Part shown: piece after piece, positions 34,802 to 41,763 of the stretch
Position numbering within the stretch: the first letter of the stretch is position 1
How the letters are laid out: every line of letters starts with the position of its first letter
Assembly (NCBI GenBank): GCA_012523405.1
Contig: JAAYIN010000095.1
Coordinates: 1 to 64,000 of the forward strand
Direction of reading: 5' to 3'
From: Clostridiales bacterium
GTDB lineage: Bacteria > Bacillota > Clostridia > Christensenellales > Aristaeellaceae
DNA length: 64,000 bases
Notes under the pieces: model-generated
Told to the model about the DNA's origin: nothing
Seen by the model: the letters and a program-made list of their open reading frames with translations, nothing else
Database searches by the model: none
Made by a program: the position numbers and the translations under genes

Positions 34802-34830
34802 TTGAAAATAAACATTGCATATGGTAAACT
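34802..34830 (+). promoter_or_regulatory. Promoter of lexA
   Basis: TTGAAA (34802-34807) and TAAACT (34825-34830) are 17 bases apart, 31 bases before the lexA start and next to the SOS box. Confidence 0.75.
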
Positions 34831-34861
34831 GATAACAATTGAAGCGTAAGGAGTGAAGGTT

Positions 34862-35470
34862 TTGAGTAATCCTCGTGGTGATACACAGGCAAAAATCCTT
34901 GCGTACATCGAGAAAGCAACACTACAAAAGGGTTATCCCCCATCTGTACGTGAAATTTGTACGGCAACAGGTCTAAAGAGTACTTCCACAGTTCACGGAC
35001 ACTTGATTCGTCTTGAAAAAAAGGGACTTTTATATCGTGATTCTATGAAGCCACGCGCAATTTCTGTACCTGTTGACCATCAGATGTATCGCAGTGAAAT
35101 GGTAAATGTACCAATAGTAGGCCGCGTTACTGCTGGTATGCCCATATTAGCAACAGAGAATATAGAAGATTATATTGCTCTGCCTGAGACTATGCTTGGC
35201 AAAGGCGAACATTATATATTGTCAGTTTGCGGCGAGAGTATGATCGAAGCAGGTATCATGGATGGTGATTACGTAGTTGTAAAGAAGCAAACCACTGCAT
35301 ATAATGGAGATATCGTGATTGCAATGATCGAAGATGAGGCAACCGTCAAGCGTTATTACCGCGAAGATGGTCATTTCAGATTGCAGCCTGAAAACCAAAC
35401 GATGCAGCCAATCATCGTACCTGATGTAACGATTCTGGGTAAAGTGGTCTCCCTTTATAGATTATTTTAA
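34862..35470 (+). CDS. lexA: SOS repressor LexA
   Basis: LexA represses DNA damage genes and cleaves itself when RecA is activated. The 202-residue protein has an N-terminal winged helix (GYPPSVREICTATGLKSTSTVHGHL) and a C-terminal S24 peptidase domain. The Ala91-Gly92 cleavage site lies in RVTAGMP, the catalytic Ser126 in CGESMIEAG and Lys163 in ATVKRYY. The start is TTG at 34862, about 8 bases after AAGGAG; a GTG at 34853 overlaps that site. A matching SOS box lies upstream. Confidence 0.96.
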   Translation: MSNPRGDTQAKILAYIEKATLQKGYPPSVREICTATGLKSTSTVHGHLIRLEKKGLLYRDSMKPRAISVPVDHQMYRSEMVNVPIVGRVTAGMPILATENIEDYIALPETMLGKGEHYILSVCGESMIEAGIMDGDYVVVKKQTTAYNGDIVIAMIEDEATVKRYYREDGHFRLQPENQTMQPIIVPDVTILGKVVSLYRLF

Positions 35471-35515
35471 TAGTAATAATATCAACATATAAATTAATAG
35501 GAGTTGAATCTTAGC

Positions 35516-36202
35516 ATGGCATGGTGGGAAATATGTCTGCGCTTGTTTTTGGCCGTTGTAATCGGATGTATCATTGGTATTGAACGTGAACGTAAGAATC
35601 GACCTGCAGGTATGCGTACTCATGTGCTTGTTTGTGTAGGTGCTTCTATTATCGCCATAATGGAAAATATGATGATCGCTGATACCATTGCACTTAATGC
35701 AAGCTTTGCTAGTACCGGTATTGCCATCAGTTATGGACGCATCAGCGCCCAAGTCGTAAGTGGTATCGGTTTTCTTGGCGCAGGAACGATTTTCGTCAGT
35801 CAAAAAAAGATCGCAGGTCTTACAACAGCGGCCTCTCTTTGGAATGTAGCTTGCCTTGGGCTTGCTATTGGGATGGGTTACTACATTATTGCTGTCGCAG
35901 GCTGTATTATCGTTATTATCACGCTCACATTACTTCAGCGTGTCGTTCGGGTAAATGCTGTCAAGCATGTTGAAATCAAGTTCATCCATCGGGTTGAAAC
36001 CATTGCATTTATCAACGACTATTTTCAAAGCATTGGTGTCAATATTCTTGACATCGACTTCCACGTAGAAAACAAGGGAAAGTATAATCTTTATACTAAT
36101 ATCTATACGCTGGATATGCACGGAAAAGCTACGTATAAGGACATCGTTAACAAGCTATCTGAATATGCAAATATTCAAGGTATTCGTACAAGAAACACAT
36201 AA
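35516..36202 (+). CDS. MgtC/SapB family membrane protein
   Basis: A 228-residue MgtC-family protein with four or five membrane segments in the first 145 residues and a soluble C-terminal ACT-like domain. The family signature is present: GIERERKNRPAGMRTHVLVCVGAS, then RISAQVVSGIGFLGAGTIFV and GLTTAASLWNVACLGLAIGMG. MgtC proteins are tied to magnesium homeostasis and acid or virulence-related survival in other bacteria; the role here is unknown. The ATG at 35516 lies 11 bases after AGGAG. Confidence 0.92.
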   Translation: MAWWEICLRLFLAVVIGCIIGIERERKNRPAGMRTHVLVCVGASIIAIMENMMIADTIALNASFASTGIAISYGRISAQVVSGIGFLGAGTIFVSQKKIAGLTTAASLWNVACLGLAIGMGYYIIAVAGCIIVIITLTLLQRVVRVNAVKHVEIKFIHRVETIAFINDYFQSIGVNILDIDFHVENKGKYNLYTNIYTLDMHGKATYKDIVNKLSEYANIQGIRTRNT

Positions 36203-36220
36203 GTCATTGGACATACATCA

Positions 36221-36256
36221 AAACAGAGCTGCGCCAAGTGCCCTAGCTCTGTTTTT
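36221..36256 (+). terminator. Terminator after mgtC
   Basis: AAACAGAGCT (36221-36230) and AGCTCTGTTT (36245-36254) form a perfect 10-base stem with a 14-base loop, ending in a T-run. Confidence 0.9.
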
Positions 36257-36330
36257 GATTGTTTACTCACCAATATGAAAGAAGAACATACAGTAAAGCG
36301 TGAGCACTTTTATGTTAGGGGGATTATCGT

Positions 36331-36726
36331 ATGAGTGGACGTACATCACCATTTGAAGCATTGACGGGTCTAGAAAAGCAACTTAAGTGGCTAGAATATC
36401 AAACCATCACATTACCCTATGTCAGCAGTCAACTAGATGATATGGAAGAGGAAACGCAAGTAGCATCCGCATCATTAGCGCATACAAAAGCTGAACATCT
36501 GGTTCAAAAATCAAAGGAACTTTTGAATCAAGTCACAAAGCCTCAACCAACCCAAGTAACATCAGAAAATGAGCAACAAGCGAAAGCCGCACAAAAGCAA
36601 CCATTGCCGTCAGGCACTAGTCAGGGCGATTTTCAAAGAACAAGGCATACACAGTATGATGCTGTGATTGCCCGCATGAAACAAGCCGAGAAAAAAACCA
36701 GCGGATTCTATAACATATCATCCTGA
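36331..36726 (+). CDS. Hypothetical small acidic/Gln-rich protein
   Basis: A 131-residue protein that I do not recognise. It has no signal peptide and no membrane segment. The first half looks helical (LTGLEKQLKWLEYQTI and a Glu/Ala-rich stretch), and the second half is rich in Gln, Lys, Pro and Thr and probably unstructured. An AGGGGG lies 9 bases before the ATG, so translation is likely. It is preceded by its own terminator-bounded gap and overlaps the opposite-strand glycosyltransferase by 19 bases at the 3' end. No function is inferred. Confidence 0.65.
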   Translation: MSGRTSPFEALTGLEKQLKWLEYQTITLPYVSSQLDDMEEETQVASASLAHTKAEHLVQKSKELLNQVTKPQPTQVTSENEQQAKAAQKQPLPSGTSQGDFQRTRHTQYDAVIARMKQAEKKTSGFYNISS

Positions 36727-37931
36727 TGCATGTCGCGAAGCATTTGGACCATCTTCCTGCATTGAACAGTTGGATTCTTCTCGCTTAATACATAAGCTCT
36801 CGCCAGTTCTCCGCGTAACGCGAGATCTTCCAAAGGTAGCGCCATCGTCTCCTGAACTGCTTGGATGATGCCCTCTGTACCAATCTGATTGATATAGTAT
36901 AAGTAATCATCATAATCCGATGGAATTCCTTCAAGTTGATAACAGAGAATGGGTTTCCCAGACCTCATGTATTCCAATGTTTTGCTAGGAAATGAATAGC
37001 GAGTAAACGCGCCTTCAGGTGAACGCGGATTGATTAAAAGGGTCGCACGAGCTTGAAGGCGTAATGCTTCTTCCTGTGAAACAAATCCAAAATAATATAT
37101 ATTATGATAAGCGTCGGCTGCTTTTTGAATTTCATCTGCCATATCCCCGCGGCCACATAGCAGTAGATCATATTGGGGCATCTGCATAAACGCTGATAAC
37201 AGTTCGCCAATGCCAAGTTCTTTGTTTAAGGTTCCTGCATAAAGAACAGATTGACGCTCATCTTCTCCTCTATTCTCTTGCATATGCTCGGTGTTATGGG
37301 TCGTTATCAAGCCTTCAATGACCATTCTTCGTTTGTTTTGAACTTGAAGTGCTTCAGCCATAGGTTCCGTTAAGAGAACATAGCTGTCAAACGCTGAAGA
37401 TAGTGCAATTTGGCGCTTTCCGATTATGCGCTCCAGTTGCTTTGTAAGCCCTGTTCTGCCAGATGATAAGCCGAGTTCGTTGGGCAAATCGGTCACAATA
37501 ACAGATGCCTTTAGATCGGGATATGTCTTTTTTGCAGCAAAAACAGCCTGCATAAAGGGCAGATATATCGTATAAAGGACAATGGTTCGATTGTTTTCGT
37601 TTTTGTTAAGCCATTCCAAAAGAGCCTTTGTTGCTCGTCTTTCCCTGCCTTTTTGCTTGATCATTGGGAGATTGATACAGCCTATTTCTTGTATTCTATG
37701 ATCATATATGCTTTTTTTGATTCTTATCTTCTTGTAGTGCATTGGATAAGCACCAACGGGCAAAGCATTGAGAATGGACAAGCTTTCGTTTGCCTGTAAA
37801 TTTGCTTCTATGCCTTCGACAAAAGCACGCTGATAGCTGTTAATCTGGTTTTGCAAACCATCCTTTGAGTTCCTCGAGACCTCTTCCATTAGATCATTAG
37901 GATACATCAAGGTCATCATTAGTACATTCAT
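36708..37931 (-). CDS. Glycosyltransferase, GT4-like
   Basis: A 407-residue two-domain glycosyltransferase. The C-terminal domain has VLYAGTLNKELGIGELLSAF, LLLCGRGDMADEIQ, and the donor-binding region NPRSPEGAFTRYSFPSKTLEYMRSGKPIL with the Glu of the E-x7-E type motif. The ATG at 37931 lies 8 bases after AAGGAG and overlaps the TGA of the preceding gene (ATGA). It is the last gene of a three-glycosyltransferase run, probably making a surface polysaccharide or glycolipid. Sugar donor and acceptor are unknown. Confidence 0.88.
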   Translation of the reverse strand: MNVLMMTLMYPNDLMEEVSRNSKDGLQNQINSYQRAFVEGIEANLQANESLSILNALPVGAYPMHYKKIRIKKSIYDHRIQEIGCINLPMIKQKGRERRATKALLEWLNKNENNRTIVLYTIYLPFMQAVFAAKKTYPDLKASVIVTDLPNELGLSSGRTGLTKQLERIIGKRQIALSSAFDSYVLLTEPMAEALQVQNKRRMVIEGLITTHNTEHMQENRGEDERQSVLYAGTLNKELGIGELLSAFMQMPQYDLLLCGRGDMADEIQKAADAYHNIYYFGFVSQEEALRLQARATLLINPRSPEGAFTRYSFPSKTLEYMRSGKPILCYQLEGIPSDYDDYLYYINQIGTEGIIQAVQETMALPLEDLALRGELARAYVLSEKNPTVQCRKMVQMLRDMHQDDML

Positions 37932-39133
37932 TTGCAAAGCTCCTTATATAGATCAAGGTATGCCAGAAAGGTCTTTTCACTATCAAACAGCTTGGAACGC
38001 TTCAAACAGTCCGCCTGCATTTTATGGCTGCTATGGCATAACGTCTCTATCGCCTGTGCGAGGGATGGAACATCCTCTTTATCCACAACGATTCCGCAGC
38101 TCTCATCCACCGCTTCGGGACATCCGCCCGTTCTAAATACTGCAATCGGTGTGCCGCATCCCAATGCCTCTAGATTGACCATCGGCATATTGTCCTCCAT
38201 CGTAGGATTCGCAAAGCAATCTGCTGCCGTGTACCAAGCCACCAAATCCTCAGTGCTGTCGGTATGTGTAATGCCAATAAAATCCGAAGGCAGTGCTTTC
38301 ACTTGCTCACCTGACAATCCGATAACGACGAATTGATAATCATCACCTAATTGCTTGGATGCCTCAAGCAAATATCGAAGCCCTTTCCTCGCGTCCCATT
38401 CAGATGCTGCTGAAAGAACAATGTGCTTTCGATCGATATGATATCGCTTTCTTATATCGTTTTCGCTTGGCTTAAATACCGCTAGATTCACCCCATTGAC
38501 AATCGTACGCACCTCGTAATCTGACATAAATGACTTGCTTAATGGTTCTTTCATCCACTCGCATGGCGGGACAAAAGTGAGGTTTTTAAGCTTTGTGAAC
38601 ATTCTTTTCTTATGATGGTAATTTCGGCTTGATCCATCAAGTCCAATATTTATTGGATAACTGCTTTGCTGAGGGCAATGGTGACAATGCGTTTGCCATT
38701 TATCGCACTGAGCATAATCGAAATATGCACAATGCCCCGTAAACGACCAGCAATCATGCAATGTCCAAACAACAGGCACAGCTATATCGTTCAAATACTG
38801 AAAGAGCATCTCATGATTGAGGTAGCAGCCGTGAATATTGTGTAAATGCACGAGCTGAGGTTTGAACTGATTCATTTTGCTGATTAACTGCTTTGTTCCG
38901 ATATGACTTCCATAGCCTTCAGCATCAAATAGCTTGCGCATTCCCCCATGGATTTTGCGTTCAATCGGTGTACCAATTCTATAAGCATAGTACTCCAGTT
39001 CACTTGGAACCTCACCTGCTCCATAGCCGATCAGGCACTCGCCGCCATCCGCCGCGACAAGCTTCGCAATTTCAGTTGTAATTCTACCCGTACTCTTAAT
39101 TCCACAGAAGGTATTGAGCTGAAAAATACGCAT
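37928..39133 (-). CDS. Glycosyltransferase, GT4 family
   Basis: A 401-residue GT-B glycosyltransferase. The N-terminal domain has MRIFQLNTFCGIKSTGRITTE and VHLHNIHGCYLNHEMLF, and a Cys-rich insert HCAYFDYAQCDKWQTHCHHCP that I associate with a subset of these enzymes that act on surface polysaccharides. The C-terminal domain has LSAASEWDARKGLRYLLEA and FANPTMEDNMPMVNLEALGCGTPI, the nucleotide-sugar binding motif. The insert's Cys and His residues could bind zinc, which is an inference. It is 1 base downstream of the next glycosyltransferase. Confidence 0.9.
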   Translation of the reverse strand: MRIFQLNTFCGIKSTGRITTEIAKLVAADGGECLIGYGAGEVPSELEYYAYRIGTPIERKIHGGMRKLFDAEGYGSHIGTKQLISKMNQFKPQLVHLHNIHGCYLNHEMLFQYLNDIAVPVVWTLHDCWSFTGHCAYFDYAQCDKWQTHCHHCPQQSSYPINIGLDGSSRNYHHKKRMFTKLKNLTFVPPCEWMKEPLSKSFMSDYEVRTIVNGVNLAVFKPSENDIRKRYHIDRKHIVLSAASEWDARKGLRYLLEASKQLGDDYQFVVIGLSGEQVKALPSDFIGITHTDSTEDLVAWYTAADCFANPTMEDNMPMVNLEALGCGTPIAVFRTGGCPEAVDESCGIVVDKEDVPSLAQAIETLCHSSHKMQADCLKRSKLFDSEKTFLAYLDLYKELCK

Positions 39134-39134
39134 T

Positions 39135-40331
39135 CTATCGACCTCCTGCCAGCGAAGTTAGCATCTCTTCCAGCTTGTCCATATGGTCTTTCTTGGTAAA
39201 ATGCGCTTGGTAATAGTCTCTGCCGCGATCCCCCATCACGTTTCTTTCAGGATCGCTAATAAACTGCCGTACGACCTTAGCAAATGCCTCAGCATCTTCT
39301 GCTGGTGCACAATAGCCGCAATTCGCTTTTTCAATTATATAAGGTGTTTCTCCCGCAATGGAGCCTAGGACAGGTTTCCCTGCGGCCATATAACTCTGCA
39401 CCTTACCTGGTAATGTGTCGTTCACACTCACATCATTACGCATGCTGACCAGCATCGCATCCGCCATTGCATAAAAGCTTGGCATATCGCTTAGCGGTCT
39501 GCGTCCGTAGAAGGTCACAACATGGTCAACTTGCAGGTCTTTAGCCAGCTGAATGCAGGTTTCATAGTTTGAGCCCTCTCCAACAATATGCCAGCGAATA
39601 GGCTCATCCTTAAGCAACTGCGCCGCTTCAATCAAGACCTCAACCGCTTGTACTTTTCCGATATTCCCTGCAAATATAAGATTGATTTCACTTGACAGTT
39701 CCTTTTGCGGGAGTTCGCCGTCAAAAATATCATCTGCAAATTGAGGCATATACTGATCATCACCTACATGCAAATGATGCACATCAAGCAGATACTTCTG
39801 GAACCGCTTTGACGAATAGATCAGCACATCAGCCTTTTGATAAACCCATTTGCTCACATGAGTCATGCATCGATAAAAGAGCGAGTTCTCCTTGACATTC
39901 ATAGCGGCTAAGCATGCGGGCCAAATATCAAGCACATAGATCATCAGTTTCTTTTTAGTGAAGCATCTTAGCAATGAAGCAGGTAAACTCATCAAAACTG
40001 GCGATGTAGAATAAGCGTAGATCACGTCGTAATCACGCTTCATCAATAATGCCTTGACAGATGCTGATGTCATATAGCTAACATAATTGATCGCAAGTCC
40101 AATTTTAGACGGTTTACGTCCTATTTCAAAGCAGCGGCGTATCTTCACACCATTGCGTTCTTGCCTTCGATTCTGAAATTTTTTGTATTCTTTCGGCACA
40201 ATGCCAGTCGGATAATTTGGTAATCCAACAAGCGCGGTTACTTCATGACCACGCGAAACAAGATCCTCGCATATTTCCGTTATTCTGAAGTTCTCAGGCC
40301 AATAATGTTGACAAATTACCAATATCTTCAT
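39135..40331 (-). CDS. Glycosyltransferase, GT4 WbuB-like
   Basis: A 398-residue enzyme starting MKILVICQHYWPENFRITEI, the characteristic opening of WbuB-type fucosamine and related glycosyltransferases. It has LVGLPNYPTG, VIYAYSTSPVLMSLPAS, IFAGNIGKVQAVEVLIEAA and a C-terminal PGKVQSYMAAGKPVLGSIAGETPYII. It is the first of three consecutive glycosyltransferases and is 11 bases downstream of the amidohydrolase gene, so it may share that transcript. The acceptor cannot be predicted. Confidence 0.9.
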   Translation of the reverse strand: MKILVICQHYWPENFRITEICEDLVSRGHEVTALVGLPNYPTGIVPKEYKKFQNRRQERNGVKIRRCFEIGRKPSKIGLAINYVSYMTSASVKALLMKRDYDVIYAYSTSPVLMSLPASLLRCFTKKKLMIYVLDIWPACLAAMNVKENSLFYRCMTHVSKWVYQKADVLIYSSKRFQKYLLDVHHLHVGDDQYMPQFADDIFDGELPQKELSSEINLIFAGNIGKVQAVEVLIEAAQLLKDEPIRWHIVGEGSNYETCIQLAKDLQVDHVVTFYGRRPLSDMPSFYAMADAMLVSMRNDVSVNDTLPGKVQSYMAAGKPVLGSIAGETPYIIEKANCGYCAPAEDAEAFAKVVRQFISDPERNVMGDRGRDYYQAHFTKKDHMDKLEEMLTSLAGGR

Positions 40332-40342
40332 ACATCACAGAT

Positions 40343-41656
40343 TCACTTTTCGTTATTAGCGCGCTCAAAAAGAAGCGCAGCCTCTGCCTTAGCTCGTGCT
40401 ATGACGGCTTTTGGATCAAGAGTAGTATACTTGCCTTCGTGATAAAGTACCTTGCCGTCCACCATCGTCATTTGCACATCAGAGCCTTGAATTGAATAAA
40501 CCAGATCGCTCTGCAAATCATTGCATGGACAGATATGAGCGCCATCAATGGCAACAATGATGATATCAGCGAGATACCCTTCCTTGATCAAGCCTAAATT
40601 GTCATAACCCAAAGCACTTGCGCCAACGCTGGTTGCAGCTGCAATGGTTTGAGCAGGTGAAACCACCGTAGGGTCAAGCGTATTTCCCTTTTGAAGCATA
40701 GGCATCAGCTTGATCTCTTCCCACATATTCAAGTTGTTATTGCTTGCTACGCCATCCGTGCCAAGCGCGATCTTGCATCCACTTTCCAGCATTCTGGCAA
40801 TCGGAGCAATACCGCTCGCCAGCTTTAAATTGCTGATAGGGTTGTGTACAATCGTAACATTGCGTTTCGCAAACAGCTCGATTTCATCCTCTTCTAGCCA
40901 CACACAGTGCGCGGCTAGTACAGGACGCTCAAGCAGTCCCTGCTGCTCTAGATAATGGGGCGGGGTCACTCCCCTGCGCTCAATGCACTCATTGCGATCA
41001 AGCTTCGTTTCGCTGACATGAATATGAACCGTTAAATCCATTTCATCAGCTGCTTGCTTAATCTGCCTGAGTACCTTTTCAGTTGTCGCGCCCTCACTGT
41101 GAGGTGCAAGGCTGACCCTGATGCGATCGTTGGATGATCCATGCCATTTCTTAGCAAACGCTATCCCCGGAATCAGGTCAGTACAGCTCTCATCAAAGTC
41201 CACTACCCCATGTCCGAGCATCGCACGCATGCCGCTATCGCGCACGCCTTCAGCGACCATATCCATATGCATGTACATATCATTGAAAGACGTTGTGCCA
41301 AATCGGAGCATTTCCATAATGCCAAGGTCTGTACCTGCACGAACAGCTTCATCTGTTAAATGCCTTTCTACTGGGAAAATAGCATCGTTGAGCCAACGTT
41401 CCAGCCTTAGATCGCTGCCGATGCTGCGTAGCAACGTCATAGGCGTATGAGTATGCATATTGCATAGCCCTGGCATAGCTAACCCGCCATGTCCATCAAT
41501 CACTTCATCTGCCTCAAAAGCAGGTGCATCCGTGCGTGCTCCTGCATAGACAATCAAATGATCAACAATATGTATTTGTGCATCCTGAATAAAAGGAATA
41601 TCCTTCTGAGTTGTTACGCCCGGTGTCATTAAAACATTGGTAATACAAATACGCAT
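40343..41656 (-). CDS. mtaD: Amidohydrolase, 5-methylthioadenosine/S-adenosylhomocysteine deaminase-like
   Basis: A 437-residue metal-dependent deaminase. The metal-binding HxH is in CNMHTHTPM, the next ligands are in HIHVSETKLD and LAAHCVWLEEDEIELF, and the final Asp is in ALGTDGVASNNNLNMWEE. The first 55 residues and the C-terminal 60 form the usual beta-sandwich. The MtaD/SAH deaminase group is the best fit; guanine deaminase or chlorohydrolase-like members are alternatives. The ATG at 41656 lies behind GGAGGA. A TTGACA/TATAAT promoter is directly upstream, and the three glycosyltransferases follow. Confidence 0.85.
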   Translation of the reverse strand: MRICITNVLMTPGVTTQKDIPFIQDAQIHIVDHLIVYAGARTDAPAFEADEVIDGHGGLAMPGLCNMHTHTPMTLLRSIGSDLRLERWLNDAIFPVERHLTDEAVRAGTDLGIMEMLRFGTTSFNDMYMHMDMVAEGVRDSGMRAMLGHGVVDFDESCTDLIPGIAFAKKWHGSSNDRIRVSLAPHSEGATTEKVLRQIKQAADEMDLTVHIHVSETKLDRNECIERRGVTPPHYLEQQGLLERPVLAAHCVWLEEDEIELFAKRNVTIVHNPISNLKLASGIAPIARMLESGCKIALGTDGVASNNNLNMWEEIKLMPMLQKGNTLDPTVVSPAQTIAAATSVGASALGYDNLGLIKEGYLADIIIVAIDGAHICPCNDLQSDLVYSIQGSDVQMTMVDGKVLYHEGKYTTLDPKAVIARAKAEAALLFERANNEK

Positions 41657-41696
41657 CAAAAGTCCTCCTGAATTAGTAAATAGTGTGTATGTTTTT

Positions 41697-41724
41697 ATTA
41701 TAAGTTACGTTGTATATTTGTCAA
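41697..41724 (-). promoter_or_regulatory. Promoter of the amidohydrolase-glycosyltransferase operon
   Basis: Minus-strand TTGACA (41724-41719) and TATAAT (41702-41697) are 16 bases apart, about 40 bases before the gene start. Confidence 0.82.
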
Positions 41725-41726
41725 GT

Positions 41727-41758
41727 AAAAGCCCGAACGCGCAAGGCATCGGGCTTTT
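41727..41758 (-). terminator. Terminator after ftsK
   Basis: AAAAGCCCGA (41727-41736) and TCGGGCTTTT (41749-41758) form a perfect 10-base stem with a 12-base loop. On the minus strand it ends in TTTTACTTG, 5 bases after the ftsK stop. Confidence 0.9.
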
Positions 41759-41763
41759 ACTTT

